From positions 1-42,919 of the forward strand of contig JBIKXS010000026.1 in the NCBI GenBank assembly GCA_044355655.1: a stretch of 42,919 bases of DNA. The letters are read 5' to 3'. A program made the position numbers and the translations under genes. The notes under the pieces were generated by a model, which worked only from the letters and a program-made list of their open reading frames with translations, did not search any database and was not told the DNA's origin. Origin of the DNA: UBA3064 sp023258775 (lineage in GTDB: Bacteria; Pseudomonadota; Gammaproteobacteria; Burkholderiales; Burkholderiaceae_E). Position 1 is the stretch's first letter; each line of letters begins with the position of its first letter. This document shows, piece after piece, positions 23,682 through 32,722 of the stretch.

Positions 23682-26519
23682 ATGCAGCGCATTTGTGAAA
23701 GTTTTAGTTTATTGAAGCTTTATGCTGTACTGAAGGCACAAAGTTCGCCAGAGCAAGCGACTGGCAAGCGCGGTAGGGGTTTTTTGTTCTTGCTGGGTCT
23801 TTTTTTTGGGTTTTCGGCGAGCTTTTGTTTAGCGCAGCAAGTTCCTGCTTGGGCATCCAAACCAATGCATGAGGTTGAGGGTATGGTGTCATACCGGCTG
23901 CCCAATGGTTTGCAACTCATCCTTTATCCCAATAACACCAAGGCCTCAACGACGATTAATCTCACCGTGAATGTGGGTTCGCGCCATGAGGGCTACGGCG
24001 AGACCGGTATGGCACACCTTTTGGAACATTTGGTGTTTAAGGGCTCACCGAAATTTCCAAGCGGCATTGCGGAGCTGTCAAGTCGAGGATTCCGAGTTAA
24101 TGGCACAACCTCTTGGGATCGTACTAATTATTTTGCGAGCTTTCCTCGTAGCGATGAAAACACCCAATGGATGATCCAATGGCTTGGTGATGTGCTTGTC
24201 AATGCCTATATCCGTAAGCAGGATCTCGACTCAGAGATGACGGTTGTTCGTAATGAATTTGAACGCGGCGAAAATAATCCGGTTGGTGTGTTGTATCAGC
24301 AGGTTTTTGCAGCTGCATATACATGGCACAACTACGGCAAGGCGATCATCGGGACGCGCTCTGACATTGAAAATGTATCGATCGAAAGGCTGAGACGCTT
24401 CTACACCCACTTTTATCAACCCGATAATGCAGCCTTGCTGGTTAGTGGCGCATTTGATCCCGCCAAAGTCATCGCTTGGGTAGAACAGGCCTTCGCGGTC
24501 ATTGCAAAGCCTGAGCGAAGCCTGGAGCCGACATACACCGTTGAACCAGTCCAGGAGGGTGCGCGTGAATTGCGATTGCGTCGAGTCGGTGAGGCGCCTG
24601 CGATTGTGCTTTCCTACCATGCACCATCAGCGCTACATCAAGACTTTGCAGCGATGATTCTCGCCACCCATATGCTAGGTGGCCCAAACAATCGAATCAG
24701 CGAGCGCATCGTGAAAAAGGGGCTTGCCGCCGGCATTTGGGCCTGGCCGCGTTCGGCGCCAGAACCTTCGAATGTAATTTTCGCCTTGCAGTTGAAATCT
24801 GACCAGACCACTGAAAAGGCAAGGCAAGCGCTGCTCGATCTCACGGAGTCCCTTGCCAATGAGCCCTTTACCGAGGCCGAGTTAGCTGCAGCCAAGGCCT
24901 ATTTTGTGACCCAGTATGAGCAAATGCTTGCCGATCCCGAGCGTGTTGCTTATAACCTTTCAGAGTCAATAGCCTTGGGTGATTGGCGGATGTTGTTTCA
25001 ACAACGGGATCGAATTGCAGCAGCAAGGCTTGAGGATGTGAATCGGGTTGCAACAGCCTTTTGGCTTGAAAGTAACCGAACCTTGGGGGTTTTTGAGCCA
25101 GCACAGAAACCCACACGATCGCCAGAGCAACGCCAAGCCTCGGTTGCTGAGGCTATGCAAGGATTCGCAGCAAAGGCAGCAATCGATCAGGGCGAGGCAT
25201 TCGAGGTGTCACCGTCCAACATCAACGCTAGGCTGCGAAGGGATACTTTAGCACCGTCATTGACGGTTCAAAGCATTCGCAAGCGTAATGCCTCAAACCT
25301 AGTGGTCCTTCAGGCAAACCTCAGATATGGCAACTTGAAAGATCTACAAGACAAAAGCGATGCTGCCGGACTTGCGATCGCTATGCTCTCTCGGGGCATC
25401 GTTGGTCAGTCGAAAAAGGCTTTTGCCGAGACCATGACAGCACTCAAGGCGAGCTGGTCAATACAGGGCGGCGCTGAAGGTCTCACACTTTCGCTCAAAC
25501 TGCCGGCTGAGCGCTTCGAAGAGGGCTTGTCACGCTTGCTAAAAGCACTCAGCGAACCAGCCTTTGATCAGGCTGAATTCGAAGAATTAAGGGCCTCGGC
25601 GATCGCATCGATTGAATCGTCTCGCCAGGATCCTCAAGCAATTGCATTGCGCACGATGTCGGCCAAGTTTTCAAGTTATCCGAAAGGGGATCCTCGGTAT
25701 GTGCCAAGTTTTGAGGAAAGCCTACAGCAATTAAAAGCGATTCAACTGGATGAGTTAAGGGCCTTCTGGGATCGCTTTGTGCGTCCGGGGCCGATGGTGG
25801 TCAGTTTGATTGGTGATGTAGCGCCCGAACGCATCGATCAGGCATTGTTAGCTTTTTGGAAGCAATGGACGGTGCAAAGACCACCACTTGTTGCTTATGA
25901 GCGTATTGATCGTCCTGCTCTTGATGTGAAAGCAACAACGGAAAACATCATTACCCCTGAGAAGAAAAACGCGATCTGGCTCGCCCAGCAACGATTTAAT
26001 CTTGCAGATCATTCGAGAAGCTATCAGGCGCTCCGTCTGGCGATGAGGATGTTCGCCGGTGGTGGTTCACCAACGGGTCGTTTATGGGATAGGGTGCGGG
26101 AGAAAGAAGGGCTTAGCTATGGCGTTGGCGGATCGCTTTCGGGTGGCGAACCTGGCAAAGCAGCGTCACTCATGTTTTATGCGATTTTTGCGCCGCAAAA
26201 TCTAGAGCGATTGCAGCAGCTTATGAGCGAGGAATTTAAGCGTGCTGAGGCCCAAGGGTTTGAAGAAGGCGAGTTACAAAAGGCCAAACAAGGGCTTGAG
26301 GCCGAGATTAACCTCGCGTGGGCGCAAGAATCTGTGCTGGCAGGAACCTTAAACTGGCTCGAGGAGCAGTCCCGCTCGGTTGATCATTTGCAGGCCATGC
26401 GTGACTTGCGCACATCGATCAAGCTTGAGGAAGTCAACGCTGCTTTTCGTCGTTATGTACGCTTGAATGATATTTTTATAATAACAGCAGGTGATTTCCC
26501 GGTTATAAAGAAGCCATGA
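23682..26519 (+). CDS. Periplasmic M16 (pitrilysin-like) zinc peptidase
   Basis: This 945-residue zinc metallopeptidase of family M16 carries both halves of the clam-shell in one chain. A hydrophobic secretion signal (about residues 33-51) comes after an unusually long basic N-region. The inverted zinc motif HXXEH is at 112-116 ('AHLLEHLVFKG'), with the downstream glutamate in 'NEFERGENNP' (about 192). The second half (from ~540) lacks the zinc motif, as expected for the non-catalytic domain, and has 'YGVGGSLSGG', the usual substrate-binding Arg/Tyr region. Targets are unknown; M16 enzymes degrade peptides of about 20-60 residues. Its stop overlaps the CoA-transferase start (ATGA). Confidence 0.93.
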   Translation: MQRICESFSLLKLYAVLKAQSSPEQATGKRGRGFLFLLGLFFGFSASFCLAQQVPAWASKPMHEVEGMVSYRLPNGLQLILYPNNTKASTTINLTVNVGSRHEGYGETGMAHLLEHLVFKGSPKFPSGIAELSSRGFRVNGTTSWDRTNYFASFPRSDENTQWMIQWLGDVLVNAYIRKQDLDSEMTVVRNEFERGENNPVGVLYQQVFAAAYTWHNYGKAIIGTRSDIENVSIERLRRFYTHFYQPDNAALLVSGAFDPAKVIAWVEQAFAVIAKPERSLEPTYTVEPVQEGARELRLRRVGEAPAIVLSYHAPSALHQDFAAMILATHMLGGPNNRISERIVKKGLAAGIWAWPRSAPEPSNVIFALQLKSDQTTEKARQALLDLTESLANEPFTEAELAAAKAYFVTQYEQMLADPERVAYNLSESIALGDWRMLFQQRDRIAAARLEDVNRVATAFWLESNRTLGVFEPAQKPTRSPEQRQASVAEAMQGFAAKAAIDQGEAFEVSPSNINARLRRDTLAPSLTVQSIRKRNASNLVVLQANLRYGNLKDLQDKSDAAGLAIAMLSRGIVGQSKKAFAETMTALKASWSIQGGAEGLTLSLKLPAERFEEGLSRLLKALSEPAFDQAEFEELRASAIASIESSRQDPQAIALRTMSAKFSSYPKGDPRYVPSFEESLQQLKAIQLDELRAFWDRFVRPGPMVVSLIGDVAPERIDQALLAFWKQWTVQRPPLVAYERIDRPALDVKATTENIITPEKKNAIWLAQQRFNLADHSRSYQALRLAMRMFAGGGSPTGRLWDRVREKEGLSYGVGGSLSGGEPGKAASLMFYAIFAPQNLERLQQLMSEEFKRAEAQGFEEGELQKAKQGLEAEINLAWAQESVLAGTLNWLEEQSRSVDHLQAMRDLRTSIKLEEVNAAFRRYVRLNDIFIITAGDFPVIKKP

Positions 26520-27655
26520 ACAGCAAACCCTACGAGGGGATCACGGTTGTAGCGCTTGAGCAGGCGGTCGCTGCGCCTTATTGCTCCTCGCGTCTTGCTC
26601 AGGCAGGTGCGAGAGTCATCAAAGTGGAGCGTCCTGAAGGTGATTTTGCTCGCGGCTATGACCGAGCGGTCCATGGTCAGGCCTCTTATTTTCTTTGGCT
26701 AAATACCGGCAAAGAATCGATTGCACTCGATCTTAAGCAAGCCGAAGATCTTGCTCTTATGAAGCGCTTAATTGCCAAGGCCGATGTCTTTATCCAAAAT
26801 CTAGCGCCTGGCGCAGTTGATCGTCTTGGGCTAGGGTCAGCCGCACTGCGTGCCTTGTATCCGCGCTTGATCACCCTTGATATTTCGGGTTATGGTCAAT
26901 CGGGCGAACGTGCCAACTTAAAGGCCTACGATTTTCTGGTTCAGGGTGAGTCTGGCCTTCTTGCTGTCAGCGGAGCACCGCAGGCCTACGGAAGGATTGG
27001 CGTGAGCCTTTGCGACATCGGTGCAGGCATGTATGCCTTATCAGCAGTGCAGCAAGCTTTGTTTTTGCGTGAGAGAACGGGGCATGGTGCAAGCCTTCAT
27101 GTTTCTCTTTTTTCTGGTGCATTCGATTGGATGGCGGTTCCATTACTACACCAAATTTATAGCAATAAGGCGCCAGCCCGTGTAGGTTTACAACATCCAT
27201 CGATTGCGCCCTATGGTGGTTTTCGCTGCGCAGACGATGAGATTTTGCTGATATCCGTCCAAAATAATCGCGAATTTGCCAGGCTATGTGAGCATGTGCT
27301 CGGCGATGCGGCGCTTGCACTGGATATGCGTTTTAAAGAAAACGCTGATCGCGTTAAACATCGTGAAGCGCTTGATGCGTTGATCAGCCAACGATTTGCC
27401 ATGCACAGCCGCGCCGACATGGAAAAATCCTTGCAAAGCGCCGATATTGCCTTTGGTGGGATCAATACAGTGGCCGCGGTGGCAGACCATGCACAGGCGC
27501 GGTACTGGCCGATGCGGCTTGGCGAGGCACAAATTCAAATGATGGCACCCCCTTTTGATGCAGACTGGCAAACCGGGTCTTTTGATGCCGCTCCTGATCT
27601 TGATCAGCATGGCGCTCGTATCCGCTGCGAGTTTGCCTGCCCACCGCCTGAATAA
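26516..27655 (+). CDS. Class III CoA-transferase (CaiB/BaiF family)
   Basis: Class III CoA-transferases move CoA between carboxylic acids, for example formyl-CoA, succinyl-CoA or carnitine substrates. The 379-residue product has the family N-terminus ('EQAVAAPYCSSRLAQAGARV' and 'IKVERPEGDFARGYD'), 'NTGKESIALDLK', 'NLAPGAVDRLGLG', and the catalytic aspartate at 139 in 'LKAYDFLVQGESGLL'. It starts within the stop of the M16 peptidase gene (4-base overlap). A TctC-type carboxylate receptor follows 54 bp later, which suggests, but does not prove, that both handle the same organic acid. The specific substrate cannot be named. Confidence 0.92.
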   Translation: MNSKPYEGITVVALEQAVAAPYCSSRLAQAGARVIKVERPEGDFARGYDRAVHGQASYFLWLNTGKESIALDLKQAEDLALMKRLIAKADVFIQNLAPGAVDRLGLGSAALRALYPRLITLDISGYGQSGERANLKAYDFLVQGESGLLAVSGAPQAYGRIGVSLCDIGAGMYALSAVQQALFLRERTGHGASLHVSLFSGAFDWMAVPLLHQIYSNKAPARVGLQHPSIAPYGGFRCADDEILLISVQNNREFARLCEHVLGDAALALDMRFKENADRVKHREALDALISQRFAMHSRADMEKSLQSADIAFGGINTVAAVADHAQARYWPMRLGEAQIQMMAPPFDADWQTGSFDAAPDLDQHGARIRCEFACPPPE

Positions 27656-27709
27656 GGCTTGATGAGATATCATTCAACTAAAAATCATAGCAAATAAAGG
27701 AGCCCTACC

Positions 27710-28744
27710 GTGTTTAAAGAAACCTTCACCGCTGGCCGCAGACAGGTCTTGAAGTCCACAGGCCTTGCCGCCATCAGGTTTGCCTCGGCTGTTTTTGGTA
27801 TGGGTGCCGTGCTTGCCAGCTCGGCTGCGAGTGCGCAAACCTACCCCACAAAGCCAGTCACTTTAGTCGTTGGATTTGCTGCCGGTGGTCCCACCGATAT
27901 TGTGGCTAGATCGCTCGCGCAGTCGATGACAAAAACACTGGGTCAGGCGGTGGCAGTCGACAACAAGCCTGGCGCAGGTGCAACGATTGCAGGTAACCTG
28001 GTCGCTAAGGCCAAGCCCGATGGCTATACCTTGTTTATTCACCATAACGGTATGGCAACAGCACCGGCGCTGTATCGGAAGCTACCCTTTAATCCGCTCA
28101 CCGATTATGAATATATTGGTCAAGCGGTTGATGTCCCGATGACTTTAATCGGTCGTCAGGACTTGCCAGTGAAAAATTTTGAAGAATTGGTCGCTTGGAT
28201 TAAGGCCAATAAGGCAAAGGTGAACCTTGCCAACGCTGGCCTTGGCGCTGTGTCGCACTTATGCGGTACGTTGTTCCAGCAAACGCTTGCTACCGACCTG
28301 ACAACAGTTCCATTTAATGGAACTGCGCCGGCACTGACCGCATTAATGGGCGGGCATGTGGATGTGCTCTGTGATCAGACAACGCAAACAATTCCTCATA
28401 TCAATGCAGGTAAGGTGAAGTTGTTTGGGGTAACAACCAAGTCAAGAATAGGCGCCTTGCCCAACACACCATCCTTGCATGAACAAGGATTAAAGGACTT
28501 TGAGGTGGTCGTCTGGCATGGCGTTTATGCACCCAAAGGAACACCCAAGCCTGTCATCGACACCCTGACAGCCGCGCTTCAAACTGCGCTTAAAGATCCT
28601 GAAGTGATGAAACGTATGAAGGACCTAGGTGCAGAGATCACGCCAGTGTCAAAGCAAACGCCCGACGGTTTGCGCACGCACTTGGGTGCTGAGATTGAAA
28701 AATGGGGCAAAGTGATTCGCGCTGCGGGCCAGTATGCAGACTGA
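27710..28744 (+). CDS. TctC/Bug-family periplasmic solute receptor
   Basis: This is a tripartite tricarboxylate transporter receptor (Bug family) of 344 residues, a periplasmic Venus-flytrap protein. The mature part begins near 'QTYPTKPVTLVVGFAAGGPT', the hallmark of the family, followed by 'VDNKPGAGATIAGNLVAKA' and 'PFNPLTDYEYIGQAVDVP'. The long signal peptide contains 'GRRQVLKST', a twin-arginine-like motif, so Tat export is possible; many Bug proteins instead use Sec. TctA/TctB membrane subunits are not nearby, so it is an orphan receptor, as is common in Burkholderiales. Its gene overlaps the next by 11 bases. AAGGAG precedes the GTG at 27710. Confidence 0.93.
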   Translation: MFKETFTAGRRQVLKSTGLAAIRFASAVFGMGAVLASSAASAQTYPTKPVTLVVGFAAGGPTDIVARSLAQSMTKTLGQAVAVDNKPGAGATIAGNLVAKAKPDGYTLFIHHNGMATAPALYRKLPFNPLTDYEYIGQAVDVPMTLIGRQDLPVKNFEELVAWIKANKAKVNLANAGLGAVSHLCGTLFQQTLATDLTTVPFNGTAPALTALMGGHVDVLCDQTTQTIPHINAGKVKLFGVTTKSRIGALPNTPSLHEQGLKDFEVVVWHGVYAPKGTPKPVIDTLTAALQTALKDPEVMKRMKDLGAEITPVSKQTPDGLRTHLGAEIEKWGKVIRAAGQYAD

Positions 28745-29711
28745 GTTGTCAACGATCCCAGGATTTGAAGCGGTCCGGGAGGCCGCTTCACGTATCGCTG
28801 ACCAGATTCGTCGTACCCCTGTTCTCACCAGCGCCGAAGCCGATCGCCGTGCCGGTGCACGCTTATTTTTTAAGTGCGAAAACTTCCAGCGAACCGGTGC
28901 CTTTAAGTTTCGTGGTGCCTTAAACGCGGTTCGAGCCTTAAACCCGCAAGAGCGCAAAGCAGGAGTCATTACTTTTTCCTCGGGTAACCACGGCCAGGCG
29001 ATTGCAAGGGCTTGTCAGATTGAAGGTATCAAAGCGGTTGTGGTCATGCCCAAGGATGCGCCTCAGCCGAAAATGAAGGCTGCTCAATCCTTTGGTGCGC
29101 AAATTATTCACTACGACCGGCTAAGCGAGGATCGGGAGATCGTGGCAAAAGCACTGCTTGAGCGCGAGGGCTATCGGTTGATCCCGCCTTTCGATCACCC
29201 AATGGTGATTGCTGGGCAGGGAACAAGCGCGATGGAGCTGATTGAAGACGTCGGTGCCCTGGATGCGCTTTATGTTTGCTTAGGTGGTGGGGGCCTGCTA
29301 TCAGGTTGTGCGCTGGCAGCGAGCGCACTGTCTCCGGGATGTCAGATTATCGGTGTTGAGCCCGAGACAGGCAACGATGTGCAATTGGCCTTTGCACGTG
29401 GTGAGCCAGTCAGTATTGATGTACCCGATACGATCGCTGATGGTGCTCGCACCACGCGAGTTGGGGACATCACCTTTGCCATCATCCAGCAACATGTTAC
29501 AGCGATAGAAACAGTATCGGATCAGGCGCTCATCGATACCATGCGATTTTTTGCGCAGTGGATGAAGATCGTGATTGAGCCAACAGGATGCTTGGCTGCA
29601 GCGGCAGCGTTGAGGCAACGCGAGTTTGGGCCAAGCGCAAAAATTGGGGTGCTTTTGAGTGGCGGTAATGTTGACCTGGCGCAGTATGGAGCATGGTTAA
29701 AGGCTGCTTGA
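28734..29711 (+). CDS. PLP-dependent threonine/serine dehydratase (no ACT domain)
   Basis: This is a fold-type II PLP enzyme of 325 residues, related to catabolic threonine dehydratase and serine racemase. The PLP lysine is Lys58 in 'RTGAFKFRGALNAV', with 'SSGNHGQAIARA', the phosphate-binding 'GGGGLLSG' and 'LSGGNVDLAQYG' at the end. Unlike the ilvA product at 9238 it lacks a regulatory ACT region, so isoleucine feedback is not expected. Candidate activities are threonine or serine deamination, serine racemisation, or hydroxyaspartate ammonia-lyase. It overlaps the TctC gene by 11 bases in another frame, so it is likely cotranscribed, and may act in the same catabolic unit. Confidence 0.9.
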   Translation: MQTELSTIPGFEAVREAASRIADQIRRTPVLTSAEADRRAGARLFFKCENFQRTGAFKFRGALNAVRALNPQERKAGVITFSSGNHGQAIARACQIEGIKAVVVMPKDAPQPKMKAAQSFGAQIIHYDRLSEDREIVAKALLEREGYRLIPPFDHPMVIAGQGTSAMELIEDVGALDALYVCLGGGGLLSGCALAASALSPGCQIIGVEPETGNDVQLAFARGEPVSIDVPDTIADGARTTRVGDITFAIIQQHVTAIETVSDQALIDTMRFFAQWMKIVIEPTGCLAAAAALRQREFGPSAKIGVLLSGGNVDLAQYGAWLKAA

Positions 29712-29742
29712 TTGAGCCAGTGATGGTTTTTGGTTTGCAAAT

Positions 29743-30501
29743 GTGAACTCGATTAGCGGTGGTACGGTTTGGCACTGGCGAGCCTGGCAACGCGACGCGC
29801 AATGGCAGGCGACCCGAGAGGCGATTCACCGGTACCACCAAGCCAATGGACCGCAAGAGGGCGAGCTGTTATTGCTTGGTTGCAGCGCTGGCTGGATGTT
29901 GAACACCTCCTGGCTCAAGCGCTTCACGAAGCTGACGGCTGTTGATCTTGATCCATTGGCGGGCTGGCTTTTTAGCCTTCGACACCGTGGCTTGAAGCAC
30001 CTACAGTGGCATCAGGGCGATGCACTTGAACAGCTTGATGCCCTATTGCTTGCCCATCCAAAAGCCTCGATTCTGTTTGACAATATGCTTGGACAGCAGA
30101 CCCTGATCCATCTGCACGAAGGTCGTTCCTCTGAAAAAGAGCTAGCTGATCTCGAGAAAGATTTAGCAGCGCTTAAGGATCGATTGCGCGGCAGAACCTG
30201 GGGAAGTCTTCATGATCGAATTTCGGGACCAGTACGGATTTCTGCAGATCGATACAAAAAATACTTCGCAAAGCCCTTGGTGACTGAAAGCCAAAACCGC
30301 CAAACGAATGCTCAATTGATGCAAACGCTCGGCGCCTTTGATGAGGTAAATGCCTATGGCGAGTGGCTTGACCATTTGACAAGTCGCGTTTTTAGCCTCG
30401 ATGCGCCGCGGACCTATGTGTTGTGGCCTTTTGCACCAAGTTATTGGCACTGGTTGGAACTTGCTTGGGTCAAGCCAGGCGACAATAAGATGTCAATTTA
30501 A
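29743..30501 (+). CDS. SAM-dependent methyltransferase-like protein
   Basis: This 252-residue protein has a Rossmann methyltransferase signature: 'ELLLLGCSAGWMLNTSWLK' as motif I, the acidic motif II 'LTAVDLDPLAGWLFSLRHRG', and 'WHQGDALEQLDALL'. Motif 'SILFDNMLGQQTLIHL' is at the expected motif IV position. The start is GTG at 29743, 31 bp after the dehydratase gene; no ATG is nearby. The acceptor is unknown and the family assignment rests on the nucleotide-binding motifs only. It is the last gene of the plus-strand run that begins at 23682. Confidence 0.72.
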   Translation: MNSISGGTVWHWRAWQRDAQWQATREAIHRYHQANGPQEGELLLLGCSAGWMLNTSWLKRFTKLTAVDLDPLAGWLFSLRHRGLKHLQWHQGDALEQLDALLLAHPKASILFDNMLGQQTLIHLHEGRSSEKELADLEKDLAALKDRLRGRTWGSLHDRISGPVRISADRYKKYFAKPLVTESQNRQTNAQLMQTLGAFDEVNAYGEWLDHLTSRVFSLDAPRTYVLWPFAPSYWHWLELAWVKPGDNKMSI

Positions 30502-30566
30502 CAACCAAATGTCGCTGAAACACTTAAAACATTTAATATAAAAAAGTTAACATAAAAGGTGATGCG

Positions 30567-32702
30567 GTGAATCATAGCGTTCAATTTAAAGATAGCGAAT
30601 ATCAAAAGGAGCAGGCCAACCATCTCTTGGATGGTCAGGCTCTAAATCCCCGAGAGGAGCAGGCGAAAAATCCCTTACTTGAAGTCTGGTCCGACAACTT
30701 TGAGATGCCTCCTTTTGAGCAGATACGAGCCGATCACTTTGAACCAGCTTTCAAGACAGCTATGGCAGCACATCGCATAGAGCTTGAATCGATTGCTTGC
30801 CAGGAGTCGACCCCAGACTTTGACAATACGATGTTGGCACTTGAAAAATCCGGGGCAAGTCTCCAACGCGTTTCAAATATTTTCTATAACTTAAGCGCAT
30901 CACACAGCTCAGACGAATTGCAAAGCGTTGAGCGTGCCATGGCGCCCCGCTTGGCTGCGCACTTTAATCAAATGATGCTCGATCAAAGGCTTTTTGCTCG
31001 AGTCGATACTTTATTTCAGCAGCGTGACCCGGAGCAGCTTGATGCTGAATCCATGCGTCTTCTAGAGCGATGGCATCTTGATTTTGTGCGTAGCGGCGCC
31101 AAGCTCAGTGCGAACGATCGGACAAGATTTGCGGAAGTTACCGAGCAACTTGCAAGCCTATACACCGAGTTCTCGCAAAACGTTTTGCATGATGAATCGA
31201 ACTTCACCATGGTGCTGCGTAGTAGCGATGAGCTTATGGGTTTGCCTGATTTTGTTCGAGCCGCAGCAAGACAGGCGGCCATTGAACATGGACTCCAGGG
31301 CGATGACATGCACGTCATCACCTTGGCACGATCCTCGGTCACGCCCTTTATGACCTTTAGTGAGCGCCGCGATCTGCGCCAAAAGCTCTGGGCAGCTTGG
31401 TGCGCGCGGGGAGAGCATCCCGGTGCACGCGACAATCGACCACTGATTGTTGAGATTTTGACGCGACGTCAAGAGCTCGCTTTCCTTTTGGGATATACCA
31501 ACTATGCCGCCTACGCGCTTGACGACTGTATGGCGCGCACGCCGCAAGCTGCGCTTGCCCTCCTGGAGCAGGTGTGGGCGCCAGCAAGATTGCGAGCCCA
31601 AGAAGAAAGGCGTGAGATGGAAGCCTTAGCGGCATCGCAAGGCGAGGCACTAAGTCTTGAGCCGCACGACTGGCATTTTTGGTCTGAGCGTTTGCGTAAA
31701 GCGTGCTACGACTTGCAGGAATCAGAGCTAAAGCCTTATCTACAGCTTGACCATATGGTTGATGCGATGTTTGATGTGGCAGCCCGTTTGTTTAATCTGC
31801 AATTTAAACCGATTCATGATCTAAAACTTTATCATCCAAGCGTGAAAGCGTGGGAGGTGTTAGGACCCTCAGGCGAACATATTGGCATTTTTCTTGGCGA
31901 TAATTTTGCAAGATCGAGTAAGCGTTCTGGGGCATGGATGAGCAGCTTTCGGGATCAACAAGCTTTGCTTGAGCCGCATCGACCTATCGTGGTTAACAAC
32001 AATAACTTTTCGCAGGCTGCCGGCCAAGCATGCTTATTAAGTCTTGATGATGCGCATACGCTGTTCCACGAATTTGGCCATGGACTCCACGGGCTTCTTT
32101 CGCAATTGACTTATCCAAAGCTCGCAGGCACGAACGTACTGCGCGATTTCGTCGAGTTTCCTTCCCAACTTTTTGAACACTGGCTATTACAGCCCGAGAT
32201 TCTCAAACGACATGCCTTACATGTCGAAACTGGTGAGCCCATGCCAGATGCCTTAATCGAAAAGATTCTTAAAGCGAAAACCTTTAATCAAGGATTTGCA
32301 AGCGTGGAATACCTCGCCTGTGCGCTAGCAGATCTCGATTTGCATCAACGAACCGACTTTGAGGGGCTCGATTTGCAACAGTTCGAACGCGACTTGATGA
32401 GCCGAATTGGTATGCCATCAGCTATCGGTTTGCGTCATCGCTTGCCGCACTTTTTGCATTTGTTTTCAGGCTCTGGCTACGCTTCAGCCTACTATGTTTA
32501 TCTCTGGGCTGAGGTCTTGGATGCCGATGGCTTTGAGGCCTTTATCGAAGCTGGCGATCCCTTTGACCCAACACTTGCAAAACGGTTGCATGATTATGTT
32601 TATAGCGCAGGCAATCGCTATGAGCCAATGCAGGCCTATGTTGCATTTCGTGGTCGTGAACCGGCAGTGGAAGCTTTGCTCAGGCAACGTGGCCTACAGT
32701 GA
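30567..32702 (+). CDS. dcp: Peptidyl-dipeptidase Dcp-like M3 metallopeptidase
   Basis: This zinc peptidase of family M3A removes C-terminal dipeptides from short peptides; it is probably cytoplasmic, since no signal peptide is visible. In the 711-residue product the zinc motif HEFGH is at 501-505 and the third ligand is Glu530 in 'DFVEFPSQLFEHW'. 'DNFARSSKRSGAWMSSFRDQ' and 'AGTNVLRDFVEFPS' resemble Dcp more than oligopeptidase A. The start is GTG at 30567 with a weak ribosome binding site; the first ~35 residues are a charged extension before the family-like 'NPLLEVWSDNFEMPPFEQI'. The 66-bp A+T-rich upstream spacer contains TAATAT at 30534, a possible -10 box without a clear -35 box. Confidence 0.9.
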   Translation: MNHSVQFKDSEYQKEQANHLLDGQALNPREEQAKNPLLEVWSDNFEMPPFEQIRADHFEPAFKTAMAAHRIELESIACQESTPDFDNTMLALEKSGASLQRVSNIFYNLSASHSSDELQSVERAMAPRLAAHFNQMMLDQRLFARVDTLFQQRDPEQLDAESMRLLERWHLDFVRSGAKLSANDRTRFAEVTEQLASLYTEFSQNVLHDESNFTMVLRSSDELMGLPDFVRAAARQAAIEHGLQGDDMHVITLARSSVTPFMTFSERRDLRQKLWAAWCARGEHPGARDNRPLIVEILTRRQELAFLLGYTNYAAYALDDCMARTPQAALALLEQVWAPARLRAQEERREMEALAASQGEALSLEPHDWHFWSERLRKACYDLQESELKPYLQLDHMVDAMFDVAARLFNLQFKPIHDLKLYHPSVKAWEVLGPSGEHIGIFLGDNFARSSKRSGAWMSSFRDQQALLEPHRPIVVNNNNFSQAAGQACLLSLDDAHTLFHEFGHGLHGLLSQLTYPKLAGTNVLRDFVEFPSQLFEHWLLQPEILKRHALHVETGEPMPDALIEKILKAKTFNQGFASVEYLACALADLDLHQRTDFEGLDLQQFERDLMSRIGMPSAIGLRHRLPHFLHLFSGSGYASAYYVYLWAEVLDADGFEAFIEAGDPFDPTLAKRLHDYVYSAGNRYEPMQAYVAFRGREPAVEALLRQRGLQ

Positions 32703-32722
32703 GCGTTTAGAGAACAGCTAGA

